Assembly: GCF_018446385.1 (NCBI RefSeq)
Contig: NC_055990.1
Span: forward strand, 130,770,996 to 130,834,995
Direction: 5' to 3'
Source: Zingiber officinale
Taxonomy: Eukaryota > Streptophyta > Magnoliopsida > Zingiberales > Zingiberaceae
DNA: 64,000 nt
Under the pieces are notes generated by a model. That model was not told the DNA's origin. It saw nothing but the letters and a program-made list of their open reading frames with translations, and ran no database searches. Below, one piece after another: positions 12,391-24,109 of the stretch. How positions within the stretch are numbered: position 1 is the first letter of the stretch; every line of letters starts with the position of its first letter. Made by a program: the position numbers and the translations under genes.

Positions 12391-14839
12391 TAAGAAAGGG
12401 AGGATGGAGCAGGTGGTACCATGGTAGGGAGAAGCGAAAAAGGGACAAAATATTTTATAGAAATCAACTTTGCACATGCCATAACAATATACAAGCTTAC
12501 TTAGGTATTCAGGTAGTTAACAAATGAATCATGCAAAAACACGTAAGTATCAACAAAGATTCCTTGCTGCCAACAAACTGTACATTGGTTGGGGAAAGTG
12601 ATGGAAAATGAAATCAAGTGGAAACTTGAGGTTTGACTCCAGCAAATCAGGTAACCCATTTGTTCACAAAGTGCCCATACCCATCAACTTCTGCTTACAA
12701 GATTCATACAAAGTAAACTGTAACAGAAAAACTTGAAGAAAGAAGTCGGGTTCAAAATTATAAAAAACTTGGTTTTAAGGATAAGAACCAAAAACACTTA
12801 AAAGGAATAACTGAAAATTTGTTCACAAGAAATCCATGCATTGGATTCTAGACGGACTATAATGAGGATGCTGGCATTCACGATCAACTAAGCTCAAGTC
12901 AAACATCATGATAAAGCAAGCTGAAGGTCCCTTTCAGTTTTTTACAGATGGTTAACACTGCTTCTTTCCTCGCTTGACTGCCTTCAAGAAAAGGACTGAA
13001 AGGACAACTTTTTTTCTCATGTTGCCAGGAGGTGTATTGGTAGCGAATATAGAAAATGGTATTCATGGAGGGAAAACATATTATCAGAAAAACTTCAAGG
13101 AAAGAAGTAGAGTTATTTCAATTTTAAAAAAAATGGCTTCGAGGATAAAGAACAAAAAAGAAGATAAGAGGATTAGCACACAACAAACTTGTTCAGAACA
13201 AATCCAGAAGTCAGAACAAAAGGGCATCTGCAGAGGACTAGCATTAAAATATGGAGTAGCATACTGGCAATATTTGTCCATTCCATTTTAAAAACTAACC
13301 TGTTCTTCACTAGGTGCATTGACTCTAATGTTCAGACAGCGAGATCGAACAGCCTCAGTTACTTTTGACGAGCTGTTGCAGCATAAAATTAGCCTGCATG
13401 AAGCACTATATTTTTCCATTGTTCTTCAAAGAGAATGTTGAGCTTCCCTTGACAGCTTATCAACTTGATTCAGCACTAGTACTGCCAGTTAGACTACCAT
13501 ATCAGCATAAGAATAGTTAATATGTATAGCAAGAATTTTTTTCTCTTGAGGTAAACAAACATCAGAAATTCAGCATAACAAAGTCAGAAAAGAAACTACT
13601 ATATGGGGAAGAATAAGTTAGTTAATTTAAGTTTATAATAATAGGTAGAACTGCAGAAGCATCAAGCCATATATTTCATAGTTGCACCTCAATGACTCTT
13701 GCTTCACAATCTATCATTCAAAGAAAATGTCAACCATATGTTGTCTACATTACGGAAGTCAAGGACTGTGGATCACTTTAACAGATAGATCAGAGAATCA
13801 ACTGAGGTCTAGCTATCTAAGCTTCCCAGCAGAACAAACCAAGTAAAATCAACTGAGATCCAGAAGGTCTAATCTTAAGATATTGCATCAATCAAGTTCC
13901 ATAGCTCTGACAATATTCTGTAAATAGTCCAAAATTCCCTATTAACTTAGAAAAGAAAATCAATAAAAGAAACATATTGTAATCTCTCACATTGTATCAC
14001 AGTTTAGAAATAGACAAAAAAATCATCTCATAGTTTGCAACATTCTCCACCTTATATACAAAGACCAAATTACATCTACCTTTGAACCCTCTGTTGCCTT
14101 TCGAATCTATGGGTCTGTTTCTTGCCATTTCCTTAATAAACTCCTGAACTATATATCTGTCCTGAAATCCTGCATCACTAGGATTCATCTCAACGTGATA
14201 AGCACTAGAGAGCATTGCCAGTTCCAACTCAATTTTTCGAGTACCAGCCTAAATTGCAAAAAAAAAAAAAAACAAATATTTTAGTAGATTAAGTGATCAA
14301 ATCATTGGCCAGAGGTGATACATGAAAGAATAATTCTGAGTGGAAAAAAAAAATTCCAGAAGCTACTACACATAAGAAACAAAGGACTAAGACCGAGTCC
14401 AAAGCTTCAACAACTTACATCAATTTTCCACGTCTTGTTCTCCAACTTCACCTGCCGTAGGCACAAAAGAGAACAAAAAAGGATTACCATAATTCTATAT
14501 AGAGACCTTCTCAATCCCAGGGCCAAACATTTGCTTGAGAAGGGCAACGATTAGGGTTTTTTTACCAGCACCAGTCGGGCCATAGAATAGAAGATGAGGA
14601 CAGTCCTGCTCCGTAACCTGAGACAAACGCGCCGCAAGGAGGGGGAAAAAAACATAAGCACTGGCACGTTCAGAATGCAGCGAACATATAGCAGAAAAGA
14701 TCAGCAAAACCCTAGACCAACCAAAACTAAAGGTAGGGTTTTAGATGAGACTCGCCATTTTTTTCAGGTTTCGGGCGATGTCTTCGTGGGAGACGATCTT
14801 GTATAGGGTCCTCGGGGGGTGCTTGTCCACCCACAGCAT

Positions 14840-16544
14840 CGTCGCAGGCGATGGATGGGGCGAGAAGGGGAGAGACGAGAAAAAAGTGGGAGATGAAGCC
14901 CGGAATGGCGGGAAGTCCGGACTGTGCTTATAGAGCCGGCAGGCGCCGCGATTTTCAGGCTTTGTTGGAGGACGGAAGGTACAATTCCTAATAATTGAAA
15001 TGAAGAAACAATTAAATAACTTTTATATCTTATAATTTATTTTTAAAAAATAATTACATATATCTTACTATTTTATTAAAAATCTACTTTTACTAACTAA
15101 CTTTGATAAAACCTAAAATGAATTTACGTTAATATCCTTTTCTCTATTCACACTAAAAATAATTCCAATGTTTATTAGTAATTCTACAATCGAAACAATC
15201 AGTGATTTAGAGTTCGAGACTCAACTGCAGCATATTATTATGAATTTTTCTCATTATTAATTTTCTCTGGTTATTTTATATAAAAAAATATAGTTCTCTT
15301 TAGTCCCACATCTTAGAATTGATAACATTATGATCAAAGAAGCTTCTATAAATATTTTAGGCCAATAATATTAAAAAATATATTTTTCTTAATTTTTTTA
15401 TTAAGATAAGTATAATATTAAATTAAATTAATTTTTTTCATCGGAAGCTGAAAGATACCCAAATAATTCAAATTTTCAAAAGTTAAGTACTTTACCCTAA
15501 TGACTGTACTAATGACTTTACTTTAGTATTTTAATGTTAAAATACTTTAATTAATATAAATTCATTATAAATGGTCAATATGATTTCAATATATTATATT
15601 ACAAACGTGATTTAATTGGTAAAAAAAGAGAGAGAGGGGGAAAAAGAGAGAGAGAGGGGGTTTCAGCCCTTAGTATTTCCCTATTATAACTTATAAAAAT
15701 AAATCAATTCATCTAGATTAAAAACTCTATAGGTAAAATACTTTTATATACTTTTTTTTATAAAATTAATTTAAAATAATCAAAATTATAGTAAAATTAT
15801 TATCGTAATAATTTTGATTTTTTAGGATGATTTTAATTAAAATTGAGCAATATTAATTAAATTGATAAAGAGTTTTTATATAATTTTTTTAAAAAAATGG
15901 GCAAATTAAATTTAAAATTGATTTAATTTAGTGTTAGAATAAAGATAATTTTAGAAATAGGGGATATTTTGATGTTTTAAAAAGGAGAGCCTTCACTAAA
16001 GAGAGGTCGTAAATGAATTGGATGTTTATACATAAGTTTATTGTTTGATGTTTGTTCAATTGTTACTGAATATATAGAATGTATAAATTTGAAAATATTT
16101 ATAAACAATGTTCATGAATCATTTATAAATAAATGTATTTACTAACTTATACAAAATTTAATTATTAAAATAGTATATCTTATAAAAAATATTCTTTCAA
16201 AATTTAGTATTTATGATATGTTAAAAATAATATATATTAGTAATTAAAATTTTAACATACATTATAAGAAAAACAACACTAATAGTTTGAATAATATTCA
16301 TGAATGGTAAAATAATATATCATGATGACATTTACCTCTCTTTCAAATGTCTTATGATAGGTATGAATTGGCATCCGTGATGAGCGCATCCTTTTACCAC
16401 ATGAACAATATCAATAGCCCTGTGGAGTGTCGAGTTGGCATTCGGATGAAGAGTTAATCCAATAGATCTGGAGTTTGAATCATGAAGATAACAGTGGAGC
16501 TTTCTTGTGGACATGACCCCTGGAAGGAAATTTGAACAAAGTGA
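14840..16544. other. AT-rich intergenic region between the RFC3 relic and the CTL gene
   Basis: The first ~100 bases are GC-rich and would be the RFC3 5'UTR/promoter. The rest is AT-rich with a GA-rich low-complexity tract at 15626-15660. A frame at 16514-16332 (minus) resembles nothing I know. Confidence 0.5.
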
Positions 16545-17201
16545 AAATTTGTATGCAATCCCTATTAGTAAATAAATCTTTGCATATAGTCTCCATCCAT
16601 AAAAATCTTTGTTTCCATTCCCTAGTCAAACATATTTATCTAATTGTCCATGATACTTTTAGGTATAAAAAGTCCAAAAATCAATATAATTCCTCTTATA
16701 TTCAGTACATTAAATTAGAATCTAGTATATTTTTTTTTATCAAATTCAGTACGATTTTTTTTTCACCTCAATTGGATAGAAAATATACTAAATTTTCTTT
16801 AAATGGTACTCAATTGGATGAAAAATATACTAAATTTTCTTTAATAGTATATGATGTTGAATTTATAAGGAATTATATTAAGCAGGAAAAAAGTCGTGCT
16901 CAATTTAATAGAAAATAAACTTAATTCTAATTTAATGTGTTTAATTTAATAGGACTATTTATACTGAAAAAAGAGGATTAATTTCGATAGGAAATATACT
17001 CAATTCTAGCATACAGTACTGGATTCTAGTGTAAAGTGTTGAATTTAACAGGAAATATACTCGTTTTTAGACTTTTTATACCTAAAAAATTTGAGGGGTA
17101 ATTTAGGTAATAATATTTACATGAGGGAGTTGAAACAAGTAATACTTTGCATGCAGAGAATGAAAACAAAAATTTTTGTGTTGGGGACTGTATACAAAAT
17201 T
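16545..17201. mobile_element. Probable foldback/MITE-like element
   Basis: Ends AAATTTGTATGCAATCCC and, from the right on the other strand, AATTTTGTATACAGTCCC form imperfect inverted repeats. A second, longer internal pair (TTTAGGTATAAAAAGTCYAAAAA at about 16657-16680 and inverted at 17053-17077) strengthens the foldback. GTGA flanks both sides (16541-16544 and 17202-17205). Two ~35-bp direct repeats (TCAATTGGATRRAAAATAT...) lie at 16769 and 16809. No coding capacity. Confidence 0.5.
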
Positions 17202-17285
17202 GTGATTATGATTAGATATTTTTCTCTACTTTACCGAATACAAATTGTATAAATAAATAAATAAATTTTAATACAATTAAATTTG

Positions 17286-17287
<2 letters not shown>

Positions 17288-17377
<90 letters not shown>
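17288..17377. repeat. (AT)n microsatellite, ~45 units
   Basis: A pure AT dinucleotide run of about 90 bp. It is followed by ACTAGCATAARACGATATGAATTGTT at 17378 and again at 17431, with a shorter AT run between, so the microsatellite edge is itself duplicated with a 53-bp offset. Confidence 0.95.
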
Positions 17378-17378
<1 letters not shown>

Positions 17379-17626
17379 CTAGCATAAAACGATATGAATT
17401 GTTGCTGTCAAATATATATATATATATATAACTAGCATAAGACGATATGAATTGTTACGTATTTGACAGTAACACGGTAATAACTTTCAAATTTTATAAA
17501 CTAGTTTATGCAGCGAGTTAATCTTCCCGAACCGTTTCCCGTGCCTCTTTAATTTGCTACACCAAAACACGAGCGAGCGGGCGAGTGAGCCAGAGAAGAA
17601 AGAGATCGAGAACTCAGAAAAGGGCA

Positions 17627-19756
17627 ATGGCGACGGGCACTGAGCACGGCGAGTTCACCATCCCTACTTCGCGAATCAATCAGGTGGCACCGACGCAGGT
17701 AATCATCAAAGCTTCAATCTCTACCTGTTTTTTGCTTCTGTTTTTTTTTTCCTTGCCTTCTCTCTTCCTCGATCCCTTCTCCGCCTTAGAATTGCTCCGC
17801 CAATCTTCCTTCGTCTGGCCCTCTCTCGATATTTCAGGATACATTTCATTTCGTGTTTCTTTTTTGCTTTATTTTGGTAAATTTTGAATTGTTTATGTTG
17901 ATTTGGGGCTTCCATCGTTCCATCCATCCGCCATGACCGATAGACACAAAGAACTAATCTGTAAAATTTCTCTGGTTTTATTCACCTTCCGTCTACTTTA
18001 TCTCGTCTAATTCTCATGGCATTTTCAGATTTTTTTCCTTTTATTTATCCAGATCTAGATAGCAGTGATAGACATTTAGATTCATGAGAACGTTCTCATG
18101 ATAAGAAACAAACCGTTTGTCGTGAAACGATTAAGCGCCGTACAACGATTATAGAATCGCTCATTATCTTAAGCAGCAAAGCGGCCAACAATGGATGGTC
18201 CATTTAACTTTTGTTTTACTCTTTTTCTTTTCTGTGCGTTGTTGCGGAGTGAGAATTGAGATTGTCCTAAACTAAAGTTGAAGCCCTGTGGCCTCATCTG
18301 CAAGTAAAAGATGATTCTCCACTGGAGTTGCAGTTCTGTGTGATCCGACGATGGCGATTGATGATAAGGAAGATACTCCATAGGCTCGTTTTTTTCCTTT
18401 GCAGGTTGTTGATGTCGCTGAACTCTACAACCACCGAAGGCCCACCACCAACTTCGCCGGCCGGCTAGCCAAGCTTCTCTTCTTCTCTCACCTCATTGCC
18501 ACCGTCATTCTCATCTCCTTCCTATCCATCGCAGCCTTCGTCTCCCCAAGCCTACTGTCCTTCCACTTCCTCCTCCATTGGCACGCCCCTCTCCTTGTTG
18601 CCGCCGCCGCCTCCGCCGCCATTTCCCTCCTGTTCCTGTTCGTCTCCCTCCGCCACCCGGCCACCGCCATCAAGTCTTCTTTCTGGCTCTCCCCCGTCCT
18701 CGCCTGCGCCGTAGCCGTCATCCTCCTCGCTGACGGCACTGCTCTCGGCCTGGCTTTCGCGGTGCCGTTTCTTCTCCTCGCCCTCATCCAATCCCTCCAC
18801 GCCTGCTGGACCGCCCGCCGCCTCCGCCATGCCTACGCGATCCTCTCGGCCGCAGTCGCCTCTGTTCCACCGTCCTTCGCTCTGGTCAACTTCCTCTCCC
18901 TCTCGCTCCTCGCATTACTCGCCTTCTTCGCGCTCTGGACGCTCGGCGCCGGAGGAGTCGCCGCCGGCGTCCACTCGCGATACGACGCGGTTTACCTGAT
19001 CCTTCTGCTGATCGGCCTCTGGTGGACCGCGCAAGCGGTCCGTTACACGGTCTTCGTGGCCGTGGCGCAAATCGCCTACCTTCGGCTGGCGTGCGGAATC
19101 ACGATCCCGGCGGCCGCGGCCTTCGAATCCGCCTCGAAGCGCGCGCTCGGCGACGTTTGCTGCGCCGCCGCCTTGGTGCCTCTGGTGGCGGCGACTCGGG
19201 CCGTGGCGCGGGCCATGAGCGCGGGCGGCTCCGACGAGTTCATGTTCTCCTGCGGCTGGTGCTTCAAGGGTGTGGCCGACGGGGCTGTGGCGCGAGCCAA
19301 CCGGTGGGGGTTGGTGTATGTGGGAGTGTACGGCAGGGGGCTGTGGAGCTCATCAGCGGAGGCGTGGGAGATGTTCAACAAGCAAGGGATGGAGCGACTG
19401 ATCGACCTAGACCTCACCGGGTCGTTCTGCCTATTTTGCGGCGTCGCCGGCGGCGGTGTCTCAACCTTGGTCGCGGGTTCTTGGATGATCGCCGCCGGCA
19501 GTGACCACTCGACGGAGGCCAAGCTCTATGCCTTCATCATCGGCTATTTCATGGTAAGATTACAAAAACCAAATTATGAAATCGATTACGGCGATGAACG
19601 AAAGCTCTCTGTATATTACAGGCTCGAATTGGAATGGCATGGCCTCAAGCTTGTGTGGCGGCCTACCATGTGGTGTTCGCGGAGAACCCGCAGATGAGTT
19701 CCTGCATCGGTGCTCGGATGAGGGAGCTGCAGCAGTCGTCGTCTCCGCCAGATTGA
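17627..19756 (+). CDS. Choline transporter-like protein (CTL/SLC44, PNS1-like)
   Basis: Three exons, 17627-17698, 18405-19553 and 19622-19756, with consensus GT-AG introns of 706 and 68 bp, give a protein of about 451 residues ending in PPD. CTL proteins are multi-pass membrane proteins that move choline or related lipids at the plasma membrane or in membrane traffic. Hydrophobic segments occur at roughly residues 48-70, 86-106, 117-132, 137-154, 184-204 and 217-250, with more toward the C-terminus. The conserved family region reads GWCFKGVADGAVARANRW, then RLIDLDLTGSFCLFCG, then FIIGYFMARIGMAWPQACV and a closing FAENP. The N-terminal ~45 residues are polar and cytosolic-looking. Exon 2 is strikingly GC-rich at third positions compared with the AT-rich surroundings, a bias common in monocot genes. 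No disablement is visible. Substrate cannot be told from sequence. Confidence 0.88.
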
Positions 19757-21444
19757 GTCAACTGAAGTAATTTACTCGAACTGTCTTCCGTTACTGCGTC
19801 GTTTCTGCATTCTTACTTATTCTATTCCCAGATAGAAAGATGAACAAGAAACGTTCTAGTGACAATTTTCTGTAGGAAAAAAATTTCTGATTCATTGCAT
19901 GCAATTTCACAGTAAATGCACACAACTTGTTCTAGATTCCAACTTAAAGTAGGATTATGTTCTTCTATCAGATCCAAACATAATTCTTTGCAACCTGCTT
20001 CATATGTCAATTTAAAGTTCAGCTAAGTTATGCTATTTACCATACTGGTTTGCTGCTATGTTTGATAGGATGGAATGAATGAAATGAAAATGAAAATACA
20101 GAAGAATAAAATAGAATGGCGAAGTGAAAAAAAAATGCTTGTGCCATGAGGAAATTATGAGCAAATGTAGTTTGTTTTGGAATGATTTACAATTGGATGG
20201 AAGCACAAAAAAAAAAAATAATAAACTCAATTAGTTTCATTGACTAATCTGGGGATGACCGGTCTTGCCCCATGAAGTTCTCCCACGAGTAATCTCTCAT
20301 TTTGCTGCATCTTGAGTTCGACAATTGGGCTTGAATGACTGGTCTATAAAAGGTTAGTATCACCTAAATGTGCTTCCGTAATAGGCCAGGCCTATTTGAT
20401 TAAAGGAGGAAGAGGTGCTTAGGCAATGCCTGTTCAAGGCCTTTAATATTTGTGCAGAAATTAAAAGAACATTTGTTTTTTATTCATAGAAGGTGGCTCT
20501 AGTATATTTTAACACTTGTACCAACACATACGAAGAATTGGGATCAGATTGGCAGGTTGTCGACCCTTTCGTCAAGTTGGCATGCCAACACTCCGACACT
20601 GGAATATATATATATATATAGTCATCGACTACATTGGAAGGAACTCTCCAAACTCTCTACTCTAAGCTCCTTGAACTCTCTCCTTCGAACTCCTCGAGCT
20701 CTCTGCTCCAAGCTCTCTCCTGATGCCTTGAGCTCCCCAAGAAGTTCCCTGTGCTAAGTCTGATCTCTCGAGCTTGCCACTTTGCTTGCAGCCCAGTTAA
20801 ACGACCTACAATTATGTGACATAATCAGGCTCTTCCATGATCCGCACTTTTTATAACTCAATTCATAAGGCTCAACAACCTTAGGGTCTAACTCCACGGA
20901 CTATGATACAACGATAGAATACTCATGTAGTCTCCCAAGCATCCACCATTCGATTCTTTATTATGGCGCATTGTTACGTTTTTTCCTCCGGTGGGATGAC
21001 AAATCTAGGATCTTGGTCTGTTGGACAATTTGTTACGAGCACTTTTAGATTTATGTATGATAATCAGTAAGAAATTTTCATAAGACTGAGTCGATCATCT
21101 CCAGAATTAGCTGACCTGAAAAACTAATACTTGGTGCTAGTTAAAAAAAAATAAAAAATAAAAAAATAATCTCATCGTCTAGAGTCTGGATGGATGATTC
21201 ATTTGGACTAAAATTTGTGTATTATCATTTTTAATTATTTAATCACTTGCCTCCTTCAATGAATTTGTTAAAAAAATAATAAAAAATACTATAAAAATAA
21301 AAAATACCTTAAAACATCATACATACATATATTAGCTTAAATTCATTATAACCCAACTTTTAAATCTTAAACTCTAAATACATATAATATATCCGTGAGC
21401 ATCTAAAATTTTAAATTTTGAATACTAGAGAAGAAAGCCTGAAT

Positions 21445-21906
21445 CCTAGAGGAAAAATCTTATTGGCTTAAACTCATTATAACTCAACTTCTAAATTTTA
21501 AAATTTTGAACCTTAAATACATATAATATACCCCTAAAATAAAATTAAAATAAAAAAAACTTAGATGAATACATATGCCTGGAATCATTCCAGGTACCTC
21601 TACTACTCACGACCCCTTGTATTAATTCCAGGTGCCCCGAGTAAAGTGCGGACGAATTCACAAGATATCAACATTTTATATATATACATACCTAGAGGGA
21701 AAATCTTATTGGCTCAAACTCATTATAACACAACTCCTAAATTTTAAAATTTTGAACCTTAAATACATATAATATACCCCTAAAAGAAAATTAAAAACAA
21801 AAAAAAAACTTAGATGAATACATGTGTCTAGAATCATTCTAAGTGCTTGTAATGCTCATGGCTCCTTGATTAATTTCAGGCACCTCGAGTGAAGTGCGGA
21901 CGAATT
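21445..21906. repeat. Diverged ~247-bp tandem duplication
   Basis: The segment starting CCTAGAGG at 21445 recurs at 21691, and the shared end AAGTGCGGACGAATT lies at 21644 and 21892, so the offset is 246-248 bp. A third, partial copy of the TAAATACATATAATAT part lies just upstream (about 21335-21400). The copies differ at many positions, so the duplication is old. Confidence 0.75.
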
Positions 21907-22471
21907 ATATATATATATATATATATGGATTTTTTTTATTGATTATTCTATCCTAAATTATTCATCCAAATATTGCATTGCATTATAAAGGGAATAAATA
22001 TGTTTCATTCTATTTTATCTTATCAAATATGAACTAGATAGATAGAGTCGATTTTTGATCCATGGTTTAATAATGTAGATAGATAAGGAGATGAATGATA
22101 AAGGTAAATAATGTAGATAGAGATCACCTAATTCTATTACAATCCAACTTTAGTAGCTTTAAACAATTAGAAACTCGAAATACTTCACCCTTCTTTAAAC
22201 AATCTAGCCGAACACAATTATTCCCCTATCTATTGAGCATTCCAAACTACTTTTGTTTGAGTATTCCAAACTTTCTTTGTTTGGTCTCCCTTGAGAATAT
22301 TTCTCAGTGGCAGTTGTTGAATTAACTGCCAGTTGTGATCATGCAAAATATAAATCCTTTTAGCAATCATATGCAGTGAGTTAGGCCTGAAAACAAGGAG
22401 AGTTGATAGAACATAAAGATGCTAAGTGTATATCATAATAAAGATTCTTTAATAATAGGTCTCCTTGTCAC

Positions 22472-22504
22472 CATCTTTAGGTATATTATATATACCTAAA
22501 GATG
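22472..22504. repeat. Perfect 15-bp inverted repeat with 3-base loop
   Basis: CATCTTTAGGTATAT is followed after TAT by its exact complement. It is flanked by a direct repeat GATGCTTAGCGTATATCAT-like (22419 and 22501). It lies downstream of the minus-strand A20/AN1 gene's 3' end, but I see no reason to call it a terminator. Confidence 0.8.
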
Positions 22505-22775
22505 CTTAGCGTATATCATTTGGTTTACCTGCTCGCTTAATTCTCACTATTGTTGGGTTATACCTCTTTCAAACTGTGTTTACCCGTAGGGAAAGCAATT
22601 AGGCAGAAGGATGCTATAATATTCATATTGACTTAAACAGGGTTAAACCCATACATTTGATAAAAGTTTCTTTTTACATCAAAAGCGCACTACCATCTTC
22701 AATTCGAAGAATAAAGACTTGGCTATCTGATTTCCAAAGAACATGCCTTCGTATCCCTATTCAAGAACTATGACT

Positions 22776-23282
22776 TCAAATTTTCTCCAACTTCTTTGCC
22801 ATCACAACAGGATTCTCTTTGGCTAACACCACACGGCCAGCGGCCTTGTAGTCAAATGAGCATTCATGTGCCTCAGGGTACCTATGAGAGGAACAAAAGG
22901 CGCCGCCACACCGGCATTTGAAGCCAATCAAACCTATCTTTTTCTGGCATTGGGTGCATCGGTTAGCTGATTGCTTCTTCAACAAGCCCTTCAGTTGATC
23001 ATCAACAACCTTGGGCTCACTTGGCCCATCCCCTTTACTCAAACCTTCAGTGTGGTTGATCTGCACAGAAGAAGATGGAACAATCTTCGGTTTCTCCAAT
23101 TCTGTAATAGGGGAAGAAACCATTGACTCATGTTTCATGGCAATATCCTTGTAGCATTTGGAGCAGAGGTTATTGTTCATGGCAGTTCCAAAAAACCCAC
23201 ATTTGTTTGCACATAAAATGGGGACTTCAGGGGTTTCGCAGTCAGTTTGTTCGGTATCCTTTTTCCAGCTCTCTTGCGCCAT
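22776..23282 (-). CDS. A20/AN1 zinc-finger stress-associated protein (SAP)
   Basis: An intronless 168-codon frame encodes a plant SAP. Residues 24-43 form an A20 finger (C24, C28, C40, C43 in CANKCGFFGTAMNNNLCSKC). Residues 109-141 form an AN1 finger (C109, C112, C123, C125, C130, H133, H139, C141, with the FCSSHRYPEAHEC signature). Length and order, A20 then linker then AN1, are those of the classical family. SAPs act in abiotic-stress responses through ubiquitin binding or E3 activity of the A20 finger and redox/protein interactions of AN1; the specific role here is unknown. The start is supported by family length and by the absence of an upstream in-frame extension. The 5'UTR probably contains an intron, usual for this family. 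No damage seen. Confidence 0.95.
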   Translation of the reverse strand: MAQESWKKDTEQTDCETPEVPILCANKCGFFGTAMNNNLCSKCYKDIAMKHESMVSSPITELEKPKIVPSSSVQINHTEGLSKGDGPSEPKVVDDQLKGLLKKQSANRCTQCQKKIGLIGFKCRCGGAFCSSHRYPEAHECSFDYKAAGRVVLAKENPVVMAKKLEKI

Positions 23283-24085
23283 TCAGACTCGAACAACTTA
23301 CTTTTTCTCCTCTGATTTTTGGTGAGGCAAAATCGAGAGGCAGGTCCCAGATATTCCTGTAGTCATAACAAAATATCAAAAAGATGATCAGCATCGAGAG
23401 AGTCAGGTTAATTCGATCAAGGTAAAACAGAACAAAAGCAAGGGAAAATAAGGACCAAATTGAGCACAAATAAAAGAGAGTTTTATATTTTGATGGAATA
23501 TAGATCGATATTAGCACAGAAGAATACCATAGATATAAAACGATCTGTGGAAGAATAAGAACTCAATTCAGAAGTAGGAACTCAACAAGACCAATTAGAT
23601 GGCAACCAAAATCCAAAAAGAAGGGGAATATAGGAACAAATTCCGATCTTCAGCTTGTAGATATCTCAATTAACAAAGACACAACGAAAAGGAACGATCC
23701 CGCTACAATCATGATCCTCGAAAAGAAAAACACAAAATTAACAAGATAACCCTAAATTTATAAGGAAAAAAAAGGGGGCAAATTGTACAATCCAAAGAAC
23801 TTTGGTTGAATCCCCTTCCAAAAGCCAGAAGGCAACCAAATCCCTCGGTGGAACCAAAAAGAGGAATCCTATCTCAAATCCATAGAAGAATAAACGCTAT
23901 CTCAATCTTGGAAAAAGCGCGAAAAAATCGTATCTTTAAAACTCAATCGAGAGACAGAGACAAGACATACAAGAAGCTGAGCCGATCGAAGCGAAATAGC
24001 AAGTCAGGGATGGTCGAGGACGCGATGGCCTCCACTAAATCGAAGGGCGAACTGAGATCAAAGAGCAGGAGATATGGAGGAGTTA
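23283..24085 (-). other. Probable 5'UTR with intron of the A20/AN1 gene
   Basis: Reading the minus strand, an acceptor CTACAG|GAATATC puts a 5'UTR exon at 23356-23283 right in front of the ATG. A consensus donor TT|GTATGT at 23970 would give an upstream exon of about 23971-24080 and an intron of ~610 bp. Splice sites are by consensus only; no transcript evidence. Confidence 0.55.
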
Positions 24086-24101
24086 GAGAAGGGGGCTGGG
24101 G

Positions 24102-24109
24102 TTTTTATA
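24102..24109 (-). promoter_or_regulatory. TATA box of the A20/AN1 gene
   Basis: The minus strand reads CTATAAAAACCCC, a strong plant TATA element, about 30 bp ahead of the pyrimidine-containing zone where the 5'UTR would begin. It is the only TATA-like motif in GC-balanced sequence upstream of the gene. Confidence 0.65.

Larger units (their letters stand above)
4989..14839 (-). pseudogene. RFC3: Replication factor C subunit 3 (RFC3) gene copy, ten exons, disabled
   Basis: RFC3 is a AAA+ subunit of the clamp loader that places PCNA on DNA. Exons on the minus strand: 14839-14756 (MLWVDKHPPRTLYKIVSHED), 14617-14507 (Walker A GPTGAGKKT), 14451-14419, 14248-14080 (DAGFQDRYIVQE), 13481-13300 (sensor-1-like LILCCNSSSK and SRC motif RSRCLN), 10578-10442 (NLRRAIL), 10285-10187, 8197-8128, 7865-7793 and 5034-4989 (EHRMRLGQKAIFHIE). 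Phases and nearly all GT-AG sites agree. Disablements: TGA at 13428-13426 in exon 5, where the family has Arg (HSL*RTMEKY); TAA at 8142-8140 in exon 8, where the family has Glu (CIPP*IILK); and a 2-nt loss in exon 9 after KKLD. Exon 1 ends ATG|GCGAGT, a GC rather than GT donor. The short final exon was not found. Retained introns show a duplicated genomic locus, not a processed copy. Introns carry a SINE, a MITE and an LTR-type fragment. Confidence 0.9.
19757..22775. other. Intergenic region between the CTL and A20/AN1 genes
   Basis: Mostly AT-rich. It has a short (AT)n tract at 20607-20621, a CTCTCC-rich stretch at 20640-20760, a partial tandem duplication at 21445-21906 and a hairpin at 22472-22504 (listed separately). 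No gene or recognisable transposon protein was found. Confidence 0.5.

Noticed and set aside
16532-16918. 128-codon frame
   Set aside because: AT-rich low complexity with an internal repeat, inside a foldback element.
18488-19522. Several long frames overlapping the CTL gene on both strands
   Set aside because: GC-rich third positions of the CTL exon keep other frames open; only the CTL frame shows family motifs and splice agreement.
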